Source: an uncultured Anaerolineales bacterium | GTDB lineage: Bacteria; Chloroflexota; Anaerolineae; Anaerolineales; Villigracilaceae | NCBI GenBank assembly: GCA_937960595.1 | Contig: CALGPL010000005.1 | Span: 1 to 43,115, forward strand | DNA length: 43,115 nucleotides | Direction: 5' to 3' | Shown: positions 32,721 through 40,297 of the stretch, in pieces | How the letters are laid out: each line of letters starts with the position of its first letter | Numbering within the stretch: the first letter of the stretch is position 1 | Notes under the pieces: generated by a model | What the model was told of the DNA's origin: nothing | The model's input: only the letters and a program-made list of their open reading frames with translations | The model's database searches: none | Made by a program: the position numbers and the translations under genes

Positions 32721-33587
32721 CTAGGGGAGGTATTTTCCGACCAGCGGATCGAGTTTCTGGCGGGTGGCGGCGGGGATGATGGCCGGGTCGGTGATCAGCG
32801 CCGAGGCCAGACTCTGGCCACAGGGGCAGGCGCGCTCATCGGGCAGCCGGGCGACCAGATGGGCGATGGCGCGGCGGGCGATCTCGGTGTTCTGGTTGAG
32901 AATCTGGATGACCATTTCGACGGTGACGGGCGCTTCGCTTACGTGCCAGACATCGTAGTCTGTGACGTGGGCCATGATGGCGTAGCACATTTCGGCCTCG
33001 CGGGCCAGGAAGGCTTCCGGGGCGGCGGTCATGCCGATCAGGTCCATGCCCCACGAGCGGAAAACGTTCGACTCGGCCCGCGTCGAGAAGCGCGGCCCCT
33101 CGATGACGATCAACGTCCCGCCGCGATGGACGGTGGCCTGCGTCGCTTCGAGGGCGCCGGCGAGTTGGGCCGAGAGTTGCGGGCAGAAGGGTTCGGCGAC
33201 GCCGATGTGGGCTACCAGTCCCTCGCCAAAGAAAGTGCGCGGACGTCCGCGGGTGAGATCGAATAACTGGTCGGGGACGACGATTTGCCCGGGCGCATAG
33301 TCTTCGCGCAGCGAACCGACCGCGCTGACGCCGAGGAGGCGCTCGACGCCGAGCAGTTTCAGGGCGTAGATATTGGCGCGGCTGTTGACTTCTCCCGGCA
33401 TGAGGTGGTGGCCGAGGCCGTGACGGGCGAGAAAAGCCACCCGGCGGTCTTCTAAGGTGCCGACGACGATGGGGGCGCTGGGTTTCCCGAAGGGGGTTTC
33501 CAGATCGTATTCCCTGGTCTCGGTCAGACCGGGCATGCTGTAGAGGCCGGATCCGCCGATGATACCGAGATGAATTTTGTCTTTCAT
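32721..33587 (-). CDS. mtnP: 5'-Methylthioadenosine phosphorylase
   Basis: 288-residue PNP/MTAP-family enzyme cleaving 5'-methylthioadenosine to adenine and 5-methylthioribose-1-phosphate. GIIGGSGLY is the phosphate-binding start, ARHGLGHHLMPGEVNSRANI the MTAP block, and GMTAAPEAFLAREAEMCYA with TDYDVWH carries the Asp typical of 6-aminopurine specificity. Start and stop overlap the neighbours: ATGA with the FHA gene upstream, and only 9 nt to the RodA-PBP gene. It sits where actinobacterial loci encode the phosphatase PstP. Confidence 0.95.
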   Translation of the reverse strand: MKDKIHLGIIGGSGLYSMPGLTETREYDLETPFGKPSAPIVVGTLEDRRVAFLARHGLGHHLMPGEVNSRANIYALKLLGVERLLGVSAVGSLREDYAPGQIVVPDQLFDLTRGRPRTFFGEGLVAHIGVAEPFCPQLSAQLAGALEATQATVHRGGTLIVIEGPRFSTRAESNVFRSWGMDLIGMTAAPEAFLAREAEMCYAIMAHVTDYDVWHVSEAPVTVEMVIQILNQNTEIARRAIAHLVARLPDERACPCGQSLASALITDPAIIPAATRQKLDPLVGKYLP

Positions 33588-34063
33588 GCCGGTTTCTCCT
33601 CTTCGGGCAGTTTCTGAGTGGGGGGCATCAGGTTGTCGCCGGCCATGATGACGGTCAAGCGGGCCTTGCCGCAGCCGATTTCATCGTCCGAGATGATGAC
33701 GGTCGGCGTCGAGACGGGTTCCTGGTTGAGCCGGGTGCCGTTGGTCGAGTTGAGGTCTTCCAGCCACCATTGGCCGTGATGGTAGGATAACCGAGCGTGT
33801 CTTGCCGAGACGGTCTCGTCGTTGAGGGGACATTCGCAGGCCGGGTCGCGGCCGATGGTGATTTCGGGCTGATTGAAGTGCCGGATTTGGGCGGCGCTGC
33901 CCTCGCGCTGGATCATGAGGCTGATGGGGGGGACTTTGCGCAGGGCCAGGAGCATTGCCTGCTGTCTGATGTCTTGCCAGAGTAAAAAGAAGGCCCAACC
34001 CAGGAAGGCGTACAGGCTGGCTGTCAGCAGGATGCGCAAGACCAGAAAGAGCGGGCCGCTCAT
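33584..34063 (-). CDS. FHA-domain membrane-anchored protein (FhaB-like)
   Basis: 159 residues: one N-terminal TM helix (about 8-30), then an FHA phosphothreonine-binding domain with ITIGRDPACECPL, SARHARL and NSTNGTRLN, which hold the conserved Gly-Arg, Ser, His and Asn-Gly residues. This layout matches mycobacterial FhaB/FipA. It overlaps the upstream FhaA-like gene by 4 nt (ATGA). FHA proteins here probably bind phosphorylated cell-wall proteins; the kinase is not in the window. Confidence 0.92.
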   Translation of the reverse strand: MSGPLFLVLRILLTASLYAFLGWAFFLLWQDIRQQAMLLALRKVPPISLMIQREGSAAQIRHFNQPEITIGRDPACECPLNDETVSARHARLSYHHGQWWLEDLNSTNGTRLNQEPVSTPTVIISDDEIGCGKARLTVIMAGDNLMPPTQKLPEEEKPA

Positions 34064-34884
34064 TTGGTTGAATCGTCTTGGTCCGTTTTCAGGACGGCGG
34101 TCGGCCGGTCGGCAGAGGCAGACGTGCCGGGCTTGGTCTGGGAGGCGTTTTGGCCGGGAGGCTTGCCCGGCAGGTCTTGCCCGAAGATGAGAGTCACGCC
34201 TGCCAGGGAGATGACATCTCCCGGATAGAGAATGGTCTGGTTGGCCGGCTGACCGTTGACGAAAGTGCCGCCGGTGGAGTTCAAGTCGAAGAGCATGAAA
34301 CGGCCGCGAATGGCGCGCAGTTGGGCATGACTGCGGGAGACGCGCGGGTCATCGATGATGATTTGATTGTCCAGGCGGCGGCCAATGTTGATGACGGGCT
34401 GGGTCAGGGGGATGACTTTGGTGCCGTGCAGAATGAGAAAGGCGTTTCCCGGCACGACTTCGGCGGATTCTTCGGGGCCGGTTTCGGTGGCCAGGCCTTC
34501 CGTCTCGCCCTGGCTTTCCTCGCCAAAAGAGGTCAGGATACGGATCTCATCGGCCTCCAGACTGGTGTCTGCCGTGGTGGTGAGGGTCGGCTGGCGGGCA
34601 AACTGCAGGCCGGCTTCTTTGGCAACCGCCTGAATGGCGGTCAGCAGATTTTCCAGCAGCGCCGGCTCCTCGCGCCATTCTGTCAGCGTGTTCGGATGCG
34701 CCACGATGATGTAAATATCGGGAGCGAGGGGAACACCGCCGGAGCCTTTTTTCAGGTTCGCCTGCATCGCCGTGCCCAACAGACGGGCTACCCGATCCCT
34801 GGCCTTTTGGCCTGGGATCAGACGCATCAACTGGTCTTCGAAGAGCGTTTGCAGGCGAGATTCAAGTGCGTCTAGTTTAGCCAT
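34060..34884 (-). CDS. DUF3662-FHA protein (FhaA-like)
   Basis: About 274 residues. The N-terminal DUF3662 domain (about 1-120; LESRLQTLFEDQLMRLIPGQ, then PDIYIIVAHPNTLTEW) matches the FhaA N terminus. A linker of acidic residues follows, then a C-terminal FHA domain with INIGRRLDNQI, SRSHAQL and NSTGGTFVNG. I start at the ATG at 34884; a longer frame runs through the promoter. FhaA in actinobacteria binds phosphorylated MviN/MurJ and restrains wall synthesis. It is first of a four-gene operon ending in the SEDS-PBP fusion. Confidence 0.93.
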   Translation of the reverse strand: MAKLDALESRLQTLFEDQLMRLIPGQKARDRVARLLGTAMQANLKKGSGGVPLAPDIYIIVAHPNTLTEWREEPALLENLLTAIQAVAKEAGLQFARQPTLTTTADTSLEADEIRILTSFGEESQGETEGLATETGPEESAEVVPGNAFLILHGTKVIPLTQPVINIGRRLDNQIIIDDPRVSRSHAQLRAIRGRFMLFDLNSTGGTFVNGQPANQTILYPGDVISLAGVTLIFGQDLPGKPPGQNASQTKPGTSASADRPTAVLKTDQDDSTK

Positions 34885-34917
34885 GTCCCTGTTTCGTCCG
34901 ATACGAAATTCGTGGCA

Positions 34918-34923
34918 ATTATA
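34918..34923 (-). promoter_or_regulatory. Candidate -10 of the FHA/SEDS-PBP operon
   Basis: TATAAT on the minus strand, 33 nt before the fhaA-like ATG. A TTGACA on the same strand (34938-34933) lies only 9 nt away, too near to be its -35 partner. Confidence 0.5.
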
Positions 34924-35082
34924 GAAGCGAGGTGTCAATCGCGCAAGCCCGACAAAGTGTCCGGGTGTGGCTTCTTAAAAAATCTTTGTCGCAGATTTCA
35001 CGAATTGACACGGCATCAGGAGCGCTTCGTCCTAAGCGGCCTGACGGACGTCTGGCGTCGGATGTTGCCCATGCTGGCCCGT

Positions 35083-35667
35083 CTATAGCGGCCGGGCGCA
35101 ATTCGGGCAGACGGTTTCCCCATGAGTCAGGACGAAGCCGCAATTGTTACAGGTGCGGGGCTGGACTTTCCCCAGCGGCGCGCCGCAGGCAACGCAGTTC
35201 GATTCGCCGACCGGGTTGGCGCTGCCGCAATATTCGCAAATGATGCGGTTCAACCGCTCGGACAACTGGTGGCTGGCCCCAGCGGCGCGGACGACATTGC
35301 CGATAACCAGCCAGACTTTTTCGCGCAATTGCAGGTTGCTGATATCCTGGGCAATATCATCCAGGCGGCCGAGCAAATTGAGGGGGTTGACCAGCGCCGA
35401 GAGGGCCGATTGCCCCAGGCTGGCGGCGACCCCCAACCACTGCTGCTCGCCGACCTGCACCAGCACACCATCGCCGACTTGCTGGATGTTGACCGCCAGG
35501 GCCGTCTTGCCGCCCGACCGTGCCCACTGGGACGAGGCGATCTGAACCGTCAGGTTGTCGCGGCTGCCCAAGACCTGGGTTTGCAGATTGCCCTGGTTGA
35601 ACTCTGCCATGAGAGCCTGCGCAAGATCGGTGGGAGTAAGATTGCCGTGGTAAACTCGCCGTTCCAT
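35083..35667 (-). CDS. Double zinc-ribbon protein
   Basis: 194 residues. The N-terminal ~135 residues have no recognised domain (alternating beta and helix, including GKTALAVNIQQVGDGVLVQV, with a short hydrophobic stretch). The C terminus carries two zinc ribbons, CEYCGSANPVGESNCVACG and CNNCGFVLTHGETVCPNC. Such tandem ribbons usually mediate protein or nucleic-acid contacts. The ATG sits 8 nt after a TATAAT (35681-35676) with no Shine-Dalgarno, suggesting leaderless initiation. It is upstream of the fhaA-like operon in the same orientation but 198 nt away. Function unknown. Confidence 0.85.
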   Translation of the reverse strand: MERRVYHGNLTPTDLAQALMAEFNQGNLQTQVLGSRDNLTVQIASSQWARSGGKTALAVNIQQVGDGVLVQVGEQQWLGVAASLGQSALSALVNPLNLLGRLDDIAQDISNLQLREKVWLVIGNVVRAAGASHQLSERLNRIICEYCGSANPVGESNCVACGAPLGKVQPRTCNNCGFVLTHGETVCPNCARPL

Positions 35668-35675
35668 AGTTATCG

Positions 35676-35683
35676 ATTATAAT
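35676..35683. promoter_or_regulatory. Palindromic bidirectional -10 (ATTATAAT)
   Basis: ATTATAAT is its own reverse complement and supplies TATAAT on both strands: 35678-35683 for the SH3 gene on plus, and 35681-35676 for the zinc-ribbon gene on minus. No clear -35 is seen on either side. Confidence 0.6.
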
Positions 35684-35748
35684 CGTTTTGTCCGGTGAAG
35701 GAATGTTCGTCTCTTAAGTTTACGATTTCACTTTTGGAAAGTTTCGTA

Positions 35749-36363
35749 ATGCGCACCTGGTCGAAAATCATCTTCTGGCTCGTCTCTTTGCTGCTCCTGG
35801 CGGCGGCGCTCTGGTTTGGGCCGGTGGGCGCGCCGGTGGCGGCGCAGCAGCCAACCGGTTCGATCCCGACCGTGACCGGGACGCCGACCGGGGTGTTCGC
35901 TACCGTCACGTATGAGGAGCCGATCAACGTGCGCGCCGGCCCGAGTTCGGTTTATTACCCCAAGATCGGGGCCTCGCTCTACCCCGGTCAGGTCGTGCCG
36001 GTGCTGGGTCGGACGGCGGGCGGCGAGTGGATTCAGATTTACTATCCGGGCGTGCCTGGCAATGTGGGCTGGGTCTACGCCCCGCTGGTGACGCTTTCGC
36101 CGGGCTTTTTGCCGATCGTCGAGCCGCCGCCGACGGCCACGCCGCGCACGACCCCCACCATTGACCCGACCCTGCAGGCAGCCTTCCAGGTGCCGATGAC
36201 GCCGACCCGTCTGCCGACCTTCACGCCGCCGCCCGCGCTGGTGGTCCCGACTTTCGAGAGTGGTGCGGGCCGGCGAGGGGGCGTGCCGATGGGGTTGATC
36301 ATCTTCGGTCTGGCGGGCGTCGGCCTGTTCGGCGCCTTGATTTCGTTCCTGCGCGGCCGCTAG
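35749..36363 (+). CDS. Secreted/anchored SH3-domain protein
   Basis: About 204 residues. The N terminus is a signal peptide or anchor (basic MRTWSK, then a hydrophobic stretch to about residue 28 with an AxA-type site before QQPTG). A bacterial SH3 (SH3b) domain spans about 50-120 (INVRAGPSSVYYPKIG ... WIQIYYPG ... GWVYAPLV). A Pro/Thr-rich linker follows, and the C terminus ends in a hydrophobic helix plus RGR, consistent with a wall-facing membrane anchor. The ATG at 35749 has only a weak GGAAAG; an in-frame GTG at 35695 lies too close to the promoter. SH3b domains commonly bind cell wall. Confidence 0.85.
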   Translation: MRTWSKIIFWLVSLLLLAAALWFGPVGAPVAAQQPTGSIPTVTGTPTGVFATVTYEEPINVRAGPSSVYYPKIGASLYPGQVVPVLGRTAGGEWIQIYYPGVPGNVGWVYAPLVTLSPGFLPIVEPPPTATPRTTPTIDPTLQAAFQVPMTPTRLPTFTPPPALVVPTFESGAGRRGGVPMGLIIFGLAGVGLFGALISFLRGR

Positions 36364-36379
36364 TTCTTTTGTGAATGCT

Positions 36380-36416
36380 AACGAGGCCGGCAAACACGCC
36401 CGGCCTCGTTGTTTTT
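36380..36416 (+). terminator. Intrinsic terminator after the SH3 gene
   Basis: A perfect 11-bp stem (36380-36390 with 36400-36410, AACGAGGCCGG arm), 9-nt loop, then GTTTTT. It separates convergent genes. Confidence 0.9.
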
Positions 36417-36429
36417 GGAGCGATACGGG

Positions 36430-36783
36430 TTACCCCCCGCAGGAGCCGCTCTCGCAACTGCAGGCAGGCAGACTGTTGGGGTTGTCCACCAGAAAGCCTT
36501 TGCCGCGCTCGTCATCGATGAAGTCCACCGTCGCCCCGTTCAGGTACTCGATGGATTGATCGTCAACCAGCAGTTTGACGCCTTCGCATTCGAAGACCAG
36601 ATCGGTTTCGGTGGGATGATTGTCCAGGGCCATGCCGTACTGCCAGCCGGAGCAGGTTCGGCCAGCAATGTAGAGGCGCAGAGCATAACTTTCGTCCAGG
36701 TTTCGTTCGGCCAGCAACTGGCGGACTACCGCCGCAGCAGCGGGGGTCAGTTGCACGGAATGGGTTTCGACCGGGCTGATCAT
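36430..36783 (-). CDS. HesB/IscA-family iron-sulfur cluster protein
   Basis: 117 residues of the A-type Fe-S carrier family, which shuttles [4Fe-4S]/[2Fe-2S] clusters to targets. C44 is in RTCSGWQYGMALD (matching the family's CSGFxYG), and the C terminus carries C108, C110 and C115 (ACSCESGSCGG), a variant of the usual CxC. AGGAG precedes the ATG. It is a single gene between the SH3 gene and the lipoprotein gene, with no other Fe-S assembly genes in the window. Confidence 0.94.
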   Translation of the reverse strand: MISPVETHSVQLTPAAAAVVRQLLAERNLDESYALRLYIAGRTCSGWQYGMALDNHPTETDLVFECEGVKLLVDDQSIEYLNGATVDFIDDERGKGFLVDNPNSLPACSCESGSCGG

Positions 36784-36852
36784 TCATTCTCCTAGGATGC
36801 AGAAAATTTGACCTATCCTATCAGAATTGAGTCGATTTGTCAATTCGTTTGC

Positions 36853-36881
36853 TTGTCATTTCACATCTGCCCGTATATAAT
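36853..36881 (+). promoter_or_regulatory. Promoter of the dlt-like acylation cluster
   Basis: TTGTCA at 36853-36858 and TATAAT at 36876-36881 with a 17-bp spacer, the best sigma-70-type match in the window. It lies 34 nt before the lipoprotein ATG, the first gene of the cluster. Confidence 0.82.
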
Positions 36882-36915
36882 CCCGCCAGTCCGAATCTAC
36901 CTTGTGGAGTTTTCT

Positions 36916-37311
36916 ATGCGCAAATGGTCGCTCCTCCTTTTTCTGCTGTCGGGTATGTTGATCCTGTCTTTCTCTGCCTGCAGCGTCGGCAGCAACGATC
37001 CCGCCGCGCGGGCTGTGGAGGCGTATCTGCAGGCTCTGGTGGCAAAAGACGCCGGCGCCCTTTCTGCTCTTTCCTGCGCCGACTGGGAAGCCGGCGCTCT
37101 GAGAGAACTGGATGCGCTTCAGACTGTCGAGACTCGGCTGGAGGGGGTACAGTGCCGGTCGCAGAGCACGGACGGACAGTATATTTTTGTCGCCTGCGAG
37201 GGCAGCATTCTGGCTACCTACAATAACGAAGATCAGGCGCTGGACCTTTCGGCGCGCGCCTATCAGGTCATCGAGCAGGGGGGCGACTATTTGGTTTGCG
37301 GCTACCGATGA
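36916..37311 (+). CDS. Small lipoprotein at the head of the acylation cluster
   Basis: 131 residues. MRKWSLLLFLLSGMLILSFS-AC is a type II signal peptide with a lipobox (LSFSAC), so the mature protein is a membrane-bound lipoprotein of about 110 residues. The mature part contains two further Cys pairs in short repeats (SALSCADWE, VQCRSQS, FVACEGS, LVCGYR) and resembles DUF4878/NTF2-like lumenal proteins. GTGGAG at 36904-36909 serves the ATG at 36916. It overlaps the next micro-ORF by 4 nt (ATGA). Role in the cluster unknown, possibly holding or sensing the acceptor polymer. Confidence 0.82.
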   Translation: MRKWSLLLFLLSGMLILSFSACSVGSNDPAARAVEAYLQALVAKDAGALSALSCADWEAGALRELDALQTVETRLEGVQCRSQSTDGQYIFVACEGSILATYNNEDQALDLSARAYQVIEQGGDYLVCGYR

Positions 37312-37427
37312 AAACGAAAATTTTCACGCCCGAGAACCTGTGGGCGTTTTTGTTCTTTCTCATCCTGACCGCCCTGGTCATCTTTACGGCGGACAACGCC
37401 CCACTCTGGATCTATCAGGGTTTCTAG
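37308..37427 (+). CDS. dltX: DltX-like 39-residue membrane micropeptide
   Basis: A 39-codon frame squeezed between the lipoprotein (ATGA overlap) and the MBOAT gene (stop directly abutting its ATG). The peptide has a basic start (MKTKIFTPENL), one hydrophobic helix (WAFLFFLILTALVIF), and ends WIYQGF. DltX proteins of teichoic-acid D-alanylation are ~50 residues with one helix and a C-terminal F-x-Y-x-x-F-like motif; the Tyr has been reported as an acyl carrier between DltB and DltD. Y36 would be its equivalent. Being directly upstream of an MBOAT gene supports the match. The name is by analogy. Confidence 0.7.
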   Translation: MKTKIFTPENLWAFLFFLILTALVIFTADNAPLWIYQGF

Positions 37428-38846
37428 ATGACCCTGACCTCTATTCTGATCCTCATCGGCCTGGCAGCCTGCCTCGGTCTCCTGGGCCGGAGTCGCTGGC
37501 GCCTGCTTTTGCTTCTGGCGGTCAGCGCGTTGGCGGTCTATGCCTTGCAGCCGGCTCTGCCCGTGCGTTTCCTGGATTTCTGGCTGCCGACGGCCACCCT
37601 GGCGTTGACCGTCCTCGGTTGGGCGTTGACGGCGCCGCCCGAACAGCGCCTCTGGCGTACCAACGGGCCGGCGGCGGCCGTCTTGGCCGGCGTCGTCCTC
37701 CTGCTCGGCCTGACCCGCCTCTTCGGCCTCGATTTGCCCGCCGTAGGCCGTCCGCCGCGGTTCTTGCCGATCCTGCTCGCCGTGACGGCGGTTGCCGTTG
37801 TGACCTTCCTGCTCGTCCGTCTCGGCCGCGCCCGCCGTCTCTGGCTGGCCTTGGGGATCGTCTTTCTCCTCGTCCTGTTTCTGCTGCTCAAATCCTCGCC
37901 CCTGACGGCCCTCGTCAGCGCCTGGCTGCGGACGCTGAACGGGCAGTCGGCTGGACTGGCCTCGCCCCTCGATATCCGCTGGCTGGGGTTTTCGTACCTC
38001 GCTTTTCGCCTGCTGCACACTTTTCGGGATCGTCAATCGGGCAGGCTCCCGCCGGTTTCGTTAGCCGAATATGCCGTCTATGCCATCTTTTTCCCGGCGC
38101 TCACAGCCGGCCCAATTGACCGCATCGAACGCTTTGTAGCCGACTTGCGCCATCCCCGGCCGCTCGACTCGCAGGGCTGGTTGGAGGCCGGCCGACGGCT
38201 GACGCTCGGCCTGTTCAAGAAATTCGTCCTGGCCGATGCGCTGGGATTGATTGCCCTCAGCCCGGCCAATGCCTTGCAAGTCCACAGCGCCGGCTGGGCA
38301 TGGGTGTTGCTGTATGCGTACTCGTTTCAATTGTATTTCGACTTTGCCGGTTACACCGACATGGCCATCGGTCTGGGTCGCCTGATGGGCATCCAATTGC
38401 CGGAGAATTTCAACGCCCCTTACCTCAAGCCGAATCTGACCCAGTTCTGGAACAACTGGCACATGACCCTGACTCAGTGGATGCGGGCGTATGTTTTCAA
38501 TCCTCTGACGCGTGCTCTGCGTTCGGCCGGCCGTCCGCTGCCGACCGCGGTCATCATCTTGGCGGGCCAGGTTTCCACGATGGTCTTGATCGGTCTCTGG
38601 CACGGCGTCACCTGGAATTTTGCCTTCTGGGGCCTCTGGCATGCTTTCGGCCTGTTTGTCCACAATCGCTGGAGCGAGTGGGCGCGGCCACGCCTGACGG
38701 CCGTCTCCGTGCCCTGGCGGATGGCCCTCCAGGCGGGCGGCGTTTTGTTGACTTTCCATTACGTGACGCTTGGCTGGTTGTTGTTCGTTCTGCCCGACCC
38801 TGCAACCTCCTGGCGGGTTCTCTCGATATTGATAGGAGGCGCTTGA
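37428..38846 (+). CDS. MBOAT-family membrane O-acyltransferase (DltB/AlgI-like)
   Basis: 472-residue polytopic membrane enzyme moving acyl groups across the membrane. The MBOAT motifs are complete: FNAPYLKPNLTQFWNNWH with H345, and the essential H392 in LIGLWHGVTWNFAFWGLWH. The N-terminal ~170 residues are extra hydrophobic helices. The family (DltB, AlgI, PatA) takes acyl groups from a cytoplasmic carrier or CoA to an extracellular acceptor. It abuts the DltX-like ORF and overlaps the SGNH gene by 1 nt. With ACP and acyl-AMP ligase downstream, the acyl source is probably acyl-ACP. Confidence 0.93.
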   Translation: MTLTSILILIGLAACLGLLGRSRWRLLLLLAVSALAVYALQPALPVRFLDFWLPTATLALTVLGWALTAPPEQRLWRTNGPAAAVLAGVVLLLGLTRLFGLDLPAVGRPPRFLPILLAVTAVAVVTFLLVRLGRARRLWLALGIVFLLVLFLLLKSSPLTALVSAWLRTLNGQSAGLASPLDIRWLGFSYLAFRLLHTFRDRQSGRLPPVSLAEYAVYAIFFPALTAGPIDRIERFVADLRHPRPLDSQGWLEAGRRLTLGLFKKFVLADALGLIALSPANALQVHSAGWAWVLLYAYSFQLYFDFAGYTDMAIGLGRLMGIQLPENFNAPYLKPNLTQFWNNWHMTLTQWMRAYVFNPLTRALRSAGRPLPTAVIILAGQVSTMVLIGLWHGVTWNFAFWGLWHAFGLFVHNRWSEWARPRLTAVSVPWRMALQAGGVLLTFHYVTLGWLLFVLPDPATSWRVLSILIGGA

Positions 38847-39967
38847 TGGACAGCCGATCCGAGGTCCGACCGCTGGCCGTCTTGTGGAAGGGCGTGCTGC
38901 TCTTTCTGCTCGTCAATCTCTTGGTCGCCGCGTTTCCGCCCGAAAGCGGAACGAGTGTCTCGCTTTACAACCGCCTTTTCGCGGGGCGCGAGCGCCTGCC
39001 GTTCGGTGAAACCCCGGCCCAATCCTACAATCTGAGTCTCTTCGACCTGGAGGCCATGTTCGCCTCGCACCTCATTGCGGGCGGCCCGAAGCCCGCTCAG
39101 GAATACCGGGTCATCCTGATCGGGGATTCTTCTGTCTGGGGGACGCTGCTGCGTCCCGAGGAGACTCTGGCGGGCCGACTGAACGCCCTCAACCTGACTC
39201 TCTGCGGGCGGGAAGCGCGCTTCTACAACTTGGGTTATCCAAGCCTTTCGCTGACCAAGGATTTGCTCCTCCTCGATGCTGCCATGCGCTACGACCCCGA
39301 TCGAATCATTTGGCTGACCACCCTGGAATCGTTCCCGCTCGAGGTCCAGTTGACCTCGCCCCTCGTCGCTCACAACGCCTCTCGCCTGGACGCGCTGATG
39401 GCGCGCTATGATTTGCCGTTCGACCCGGCGGATCCGGCTTTGGAGCGGCCGAGCCTCTGGGAGCGCACGCTCATCGGCCGACGCCGCGCTATCGCCGACC
39501 GGTTTCGTCTGCAGGCCTATGGTGTGCTGTGGTCCGCGACCGGCGTGGATCAGGCCTACCCTTTGGATTATCCTCGCGCCCAGACAGAACTGGAAGCCGA
39601 TTTGTCTTTTCACGGCTTCCGGCCCGGCGAATTGCAGGAGGCCGATCTGGCTTTTGAGGTGCTGGAAGCGGGTTTCGTTGCCGCCGGCGACACGCCGGTG
39701 CTGCTGGTCAACGAACCGATGCTCATCAGTCGCGGCGAGAACAGCGATCTGCGCTACAACTTCTTTTATCCGCGCTGGGCTTATGATGATTACCGTCAGT
39801 GGCTGGCCCAACGGGCCGAGCGTTTGGGTTGGGACTATCTGGATTTGTGGGATCTCTTGCCCGACCCCGTCCATTACACCAACAGCGCCATTCATCTGAC
39901 GCCGCAGGCCGAGGCTGTCTTGGCAGAAACGCTTGTTCCGGCCATCTCCCAAATGCCCTGTCCTTGA
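38846..39967 (+). CDS. SGNH/DltD-like membrane-anchored acyl-transfer protein
   Basis: 373 residues with one N-terminal TM helix (about 12-30), the rest extracytoplasmic. The SGNH block I is ILIGDSSVWGT with S95 as nucleophile, and the late histidine is H350 in NSAIHLTPQAEAVL. The residue at H-3, normally the triad Asp, is Ser here (SAIH), so the dyad may be rearranged. DltD/AlgJ/AlgX-type SGNH proteins move the acyl group from the MBOAT module to the polymer. AGGAGG at 38834-38839; it overlaps the MBOAT gene (TGATG). Confidence 0.87.
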   Translation: MDSRSEVRPLAVLWKGVLLFLLVNLLVAAFPPESGTSVSLYNRLFAGRERLPFGETPAQSYNLSLFDLEAMFASHLIAGGPKPAQEYRVILIGDSSVWGTLLRPEETLAGRLNALNLTLCGREARFYNLGYPSLSLTKDLLLLDAAMRYDPDRIIWLTTLESFPLEVQLTSPLVAHNASRLDALMARYDLPFDPADPALERPSLWERTLIGRRRAIADRFRLQAYGVLWSATGVDQAYPLDYPRAQTELEADLSFHGFRPGELQEADLAFEVLEAGFVAAGDTPVLLVNEPMLISRGENSDLRYNFFYPRWAYDDYRQWLAQRAERLGWDYLDLWDLLPDPVHYTNSAIHLTPQAEAVLAETLVPAISQMPCP

Positions 39968-39996
39968 TCGCCCGCCGCTTGGCGGGAAATTCGTGC

Positions 39997-40002
39997 TACA
40001 AT
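39997..40002 (+). promoter_or_regulatory. Possible internal -10 before the ACP gene
   Basis: TACAAT, 48 nt before the ACP ATG, lies in an 83-nt gap that also holds a 6-bp hairpin (CCCGCC/GGCGGG, 39971-39986). No -35 partner is clear. It could give the ACP-ligase pair separate expression. Confidence 0.3.
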
Positions 40003-40050
40003 TGTCGGCCGTACCAGCAGGTCATTCCATCACGTTTACGTGGAGCGAGT

Positions 40051-40296
40051 ATGTCTGATGAAGTCATCACCCAACTGACAGAATACATTGCCGCCGAGAT
40101 TCTCAAACAGCCCGGCCGGGGCATCGGCCCGGACGAATCGCTGCTCACCAGCGGGCTGATCGACTCCTTCCATCTGGTTGATTTGGCCCTTTTTGTAGAA
40201 GATCATTTCGGCGTCCACCTCGATGATGCCGAACTCAACGCCTCCGTCTTCGACAGCCTGAATCAACTGGCTGCCCTGATCCGCTCCCGCCAATAA
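40051..40296 (+). CDS. Acyl carrier protein (DltC-like)
   Basis: 81-residue acidic carrier protein. The 4'-phosphopantetheine site is S39 in GLIDSFHLVDL (the family DSL/DSM motif), followed by FVEDHFGVHLDD and the helix-4 segment. The length and helix spacing match DltC and stand-alone ACPs. GGAG at 40042-40045 serves the ATG at 40051; upstream frames run into the previous gene. It ends 1 nt before the ligase gene, so the pair is coupled, as dltA-dltC are in D-alanylation operons (here in reverse order). Confidence 0.9.
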   Translation: MSDEVITQLTEYIAAEILKQPGRGIGPDESLLTSGLIDSFHLVDLALFVEDHFGVHLDDAELNASVFDSLNQLAALIRSRQ

Positions 40297-40297
40297 C

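Noticed and set aside
34933..34938. A perfect TTGACA (minus strand) as -35 of the fhaA-like operon
   Set aside because: Only 9 nt from the TATAAT, and no -10 lies at 16-18 nt.
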